This document shows positions 63,206 to 64,000 of a DNA stretch of 64,000 nucleotides, one piece after another. The position numbers and the translations under genes are program-made. Location: assembly GCF_029836165.1 (NCBI RefSeq), contig NZ_JAOEBG010000018.1, forward strand, positions 1 through 64,000, written 5' to 3'. The notes beneath the pieces were generated by a model. The model was given only the letters and a program-made list of their open reading frames with translations, searched no databases and was not told the DNA's origin. This DNA is from Pseudomonas sp. GD04091 (GTDB lineage Bacteria > Pseudomonadota > Gammaproteobacteria > Pseudomonadales > Pseudomonadaceae). Each line of letters opens with the position of its first letter. Within the stretch, counting starts at the first letter, position 1.

Positions 63206-63844
63206 TCAATCGTCCGAGGTCTTGTGCTTGTACTCGCACAAGTCTTCGATGCGGCAACTGCCGCAGCGCGGCTTACGGGCCTGGCATACGTAGCGCCCGT
63301 GCAGGATCAGCCAGTGGTGGGCGTCGAGCAGATAGTCCCGGGGCACGAACTTCAACAACTTCTTCTCTACTTCCAGCACGGTCTTGCCGGGGGCTATCCC
63401 CGTACGATTGCTTACCCTGAAGATATGCGTGTCGACGGCCATGGCCAGTTGCCGGAAGGCGGTGTTGAGTACGACGTTGGCGGTCTTGCGACCTACACCG
63501 GGTAACGCTTCGAGCGCTTCACGGGTTTGTGGTACTTCACTGCCATGTTGCTCGACCAGAAGCCGGCAGGTTTCGATGACGTTCTTGGCCTTGCTGTTGT
63601 ATAGGCCGATGGTCTTGATGTATTCGCTCAGGCCGTCCACGCCCAGGGCGTGAATGGCTTCTGGCGTATTGGCCACCGGGAACAGTCGGGCAGTGGCCTT
63701 GTTGACCCCGACGTCGGTTGCCTGGGCCGAGAGAATCACGGCGATCAGCAGTTCGAAAGGGCTGCTATAGGCCAGCTCGGTCTTCGGTTCGGGATTGTCT
63801 TCATGCAGCCTGTGAAAGATCTCCAGGCGTTTGGCAGCATTCAT
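63206..63844 (-). CDS. nth: Endonuclease III (Nth)
   Basis: DNA glycosylase/AP lyase for oxidised pyrimidines. 212 residues. The helix-hairpin-helix LPGVGRKTANVVL (Lys about 120) and the catalytic Asp in VDTHIFRVSNR (about 138), plus the iron-sulfur loop C-x6-C-x2-C-x5-C at the end (CQARKPRCGSCRIEDLC) are intact. It is just downstream of rsxE (4-bp gap), as in pseudomonads. Confidence 0.96.
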   Translation of the reverse strand: MNAAKRLEIFHRLHEDNPEPKTELAYSSPFELLIAVILSAQATDVGVNKATARLFPVANTPEAIHALGVDGLSEYIKTIGLYNSKAKNVIETCRLLVEQHGSEVPQTREALEALPGVGRKTANVVLNTAFRQLAMAVDTHIFRVSNRTGIAPGKTVLEVEKKLLKFVPRDYLLDAHHWLILHGRYVCQARKPRCGSCRIEDLCEYKHKTSDD

Positions 63845-63848
63845 GGGG

Positions 63849-64000
63849 TCAAAGGCTTCCTTGACGGCGTGGGGGAATGGGCTGTGGACGCAGGTGATTG
63901 TACAAGCCCAGCAGCAGGCCGAGCAGTATCAGCGCGCCAGGGGCGAGCCGGGCGATATGCAGGCCCAGGTGTTCGGCCAGCAGTTGACGGCACAGACCCA
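63849..64000 (-). CDS. rsxE: Electron transport complex subunit RsxE/RnfE, C-terminal fragment
   Basis: The last 50 codons of a gene cut by the window edge, ending in a TGA that precedes nth by four bases. The fragment has a hydrophobic helix (APGALILLGLLLGLYNHLR) and a basic Pro-rich tail. PGALILLG and the place immediately upstream of nth match RnfE of the Rnf/Rsx membrane complex, which moves electrons to ferredoxin or reduces SoxR. The call depends on synteny; only the C-terminus is visible. Confidence 0.65.
   Translation of the reverse strand, partial: GLCRQLLAEHLGLHIARLAPGALILLGLLLGLYNHLRPQPIPPRRQGSL

Overview
The window is GC-rich, densely coding, and reads as chromosome of a fluorescent pseudomonad, most likely of the Pseudomonas putida group. 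The evidence is the REP elements of the P. putida type scattered between genes, the linkage of aatJQMP-aauSR with glpFKRD, the oprB-gcd pair, and the block argF-grxD-bfr-bfd-prx-rnt-pyrC-motY-argG-nth, whose order matches Pseudomonas chromosomes. No rRNA, tRNA, CRISPR array, insertion sequence or prophage was found. Both ends cut through genes: a sensor kinase on the left and rsxE on the right.

Layout. 0-7.4 kb: a CusS/CusR-type metal two-component pair, a small secreted protein, the tRNA-modifying pair cmoA-cmoB, a chagasin-like inhibitor lipoprotein and a Lon paralogue. 7.5-16.5 kb: oprB-gcd (glucose uptake and periplasmic oxidation), a ZnuD-like zinc TonB receptor, two small genes, and a PadR-ferric reductase operon. 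16.5-29.5 kb: a large bifunctional PBP-like protein, an AAT-family permease, a glutamate-synthase-like FMN protein, the zinc-independent L31 paralogue, the Lhr helicase, a Nudix hydrolase and MetR. 29.6-36.2 kb: an accessory-looking 1805-residue toxin-like gene divergent from a secreted hydrolase. 36.2-43.4 kb: glpM and the acidic amino acid system aauR-aauS-aatP-aatM-aatQ-aatJ. 43.5-48.6 kb: the glycerol regulon glpD, glpR, glpK, glpF. 48.8-64 kb: housekeeping and stress genes, including arginine and pyrimidine synthesis, iron storage, peroxiredoxin, a flagellar motor protein, an orphan LuxR-type regulator and endonuclease III.

Regulation visible in the DNA. The znuD-like gene and the rpmE2 gene, 10 kb apart, share an identical 14-bp Zur-box core. 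A sigma-54 -24/-12 promoter and a TTCGG-N4-CCGAA site precede aatJ, fitting AauR encoded in the same cluster. GlpR-type dyads precede glpD and glpF. A Fur-like dyad and two ATAT palindromes precede the PadR-reductase operon, and another Fur-like site precedes bfd. An ArgR half-site lies at argF.

Most unusual points. glpK has lost its stop codon, apparently through one missing T, and reads in frame into glpR, giving a potential 773-residue kinase-repressor fusion. The glpF leader carries an intrinsic terminator just downstream of its predicted promoter. The 1805-residue protein is the best candidate for a poorly described system. The PBP-like protein has a deviant glycosyltransferase motif and an enlarged transpeptidase domain.
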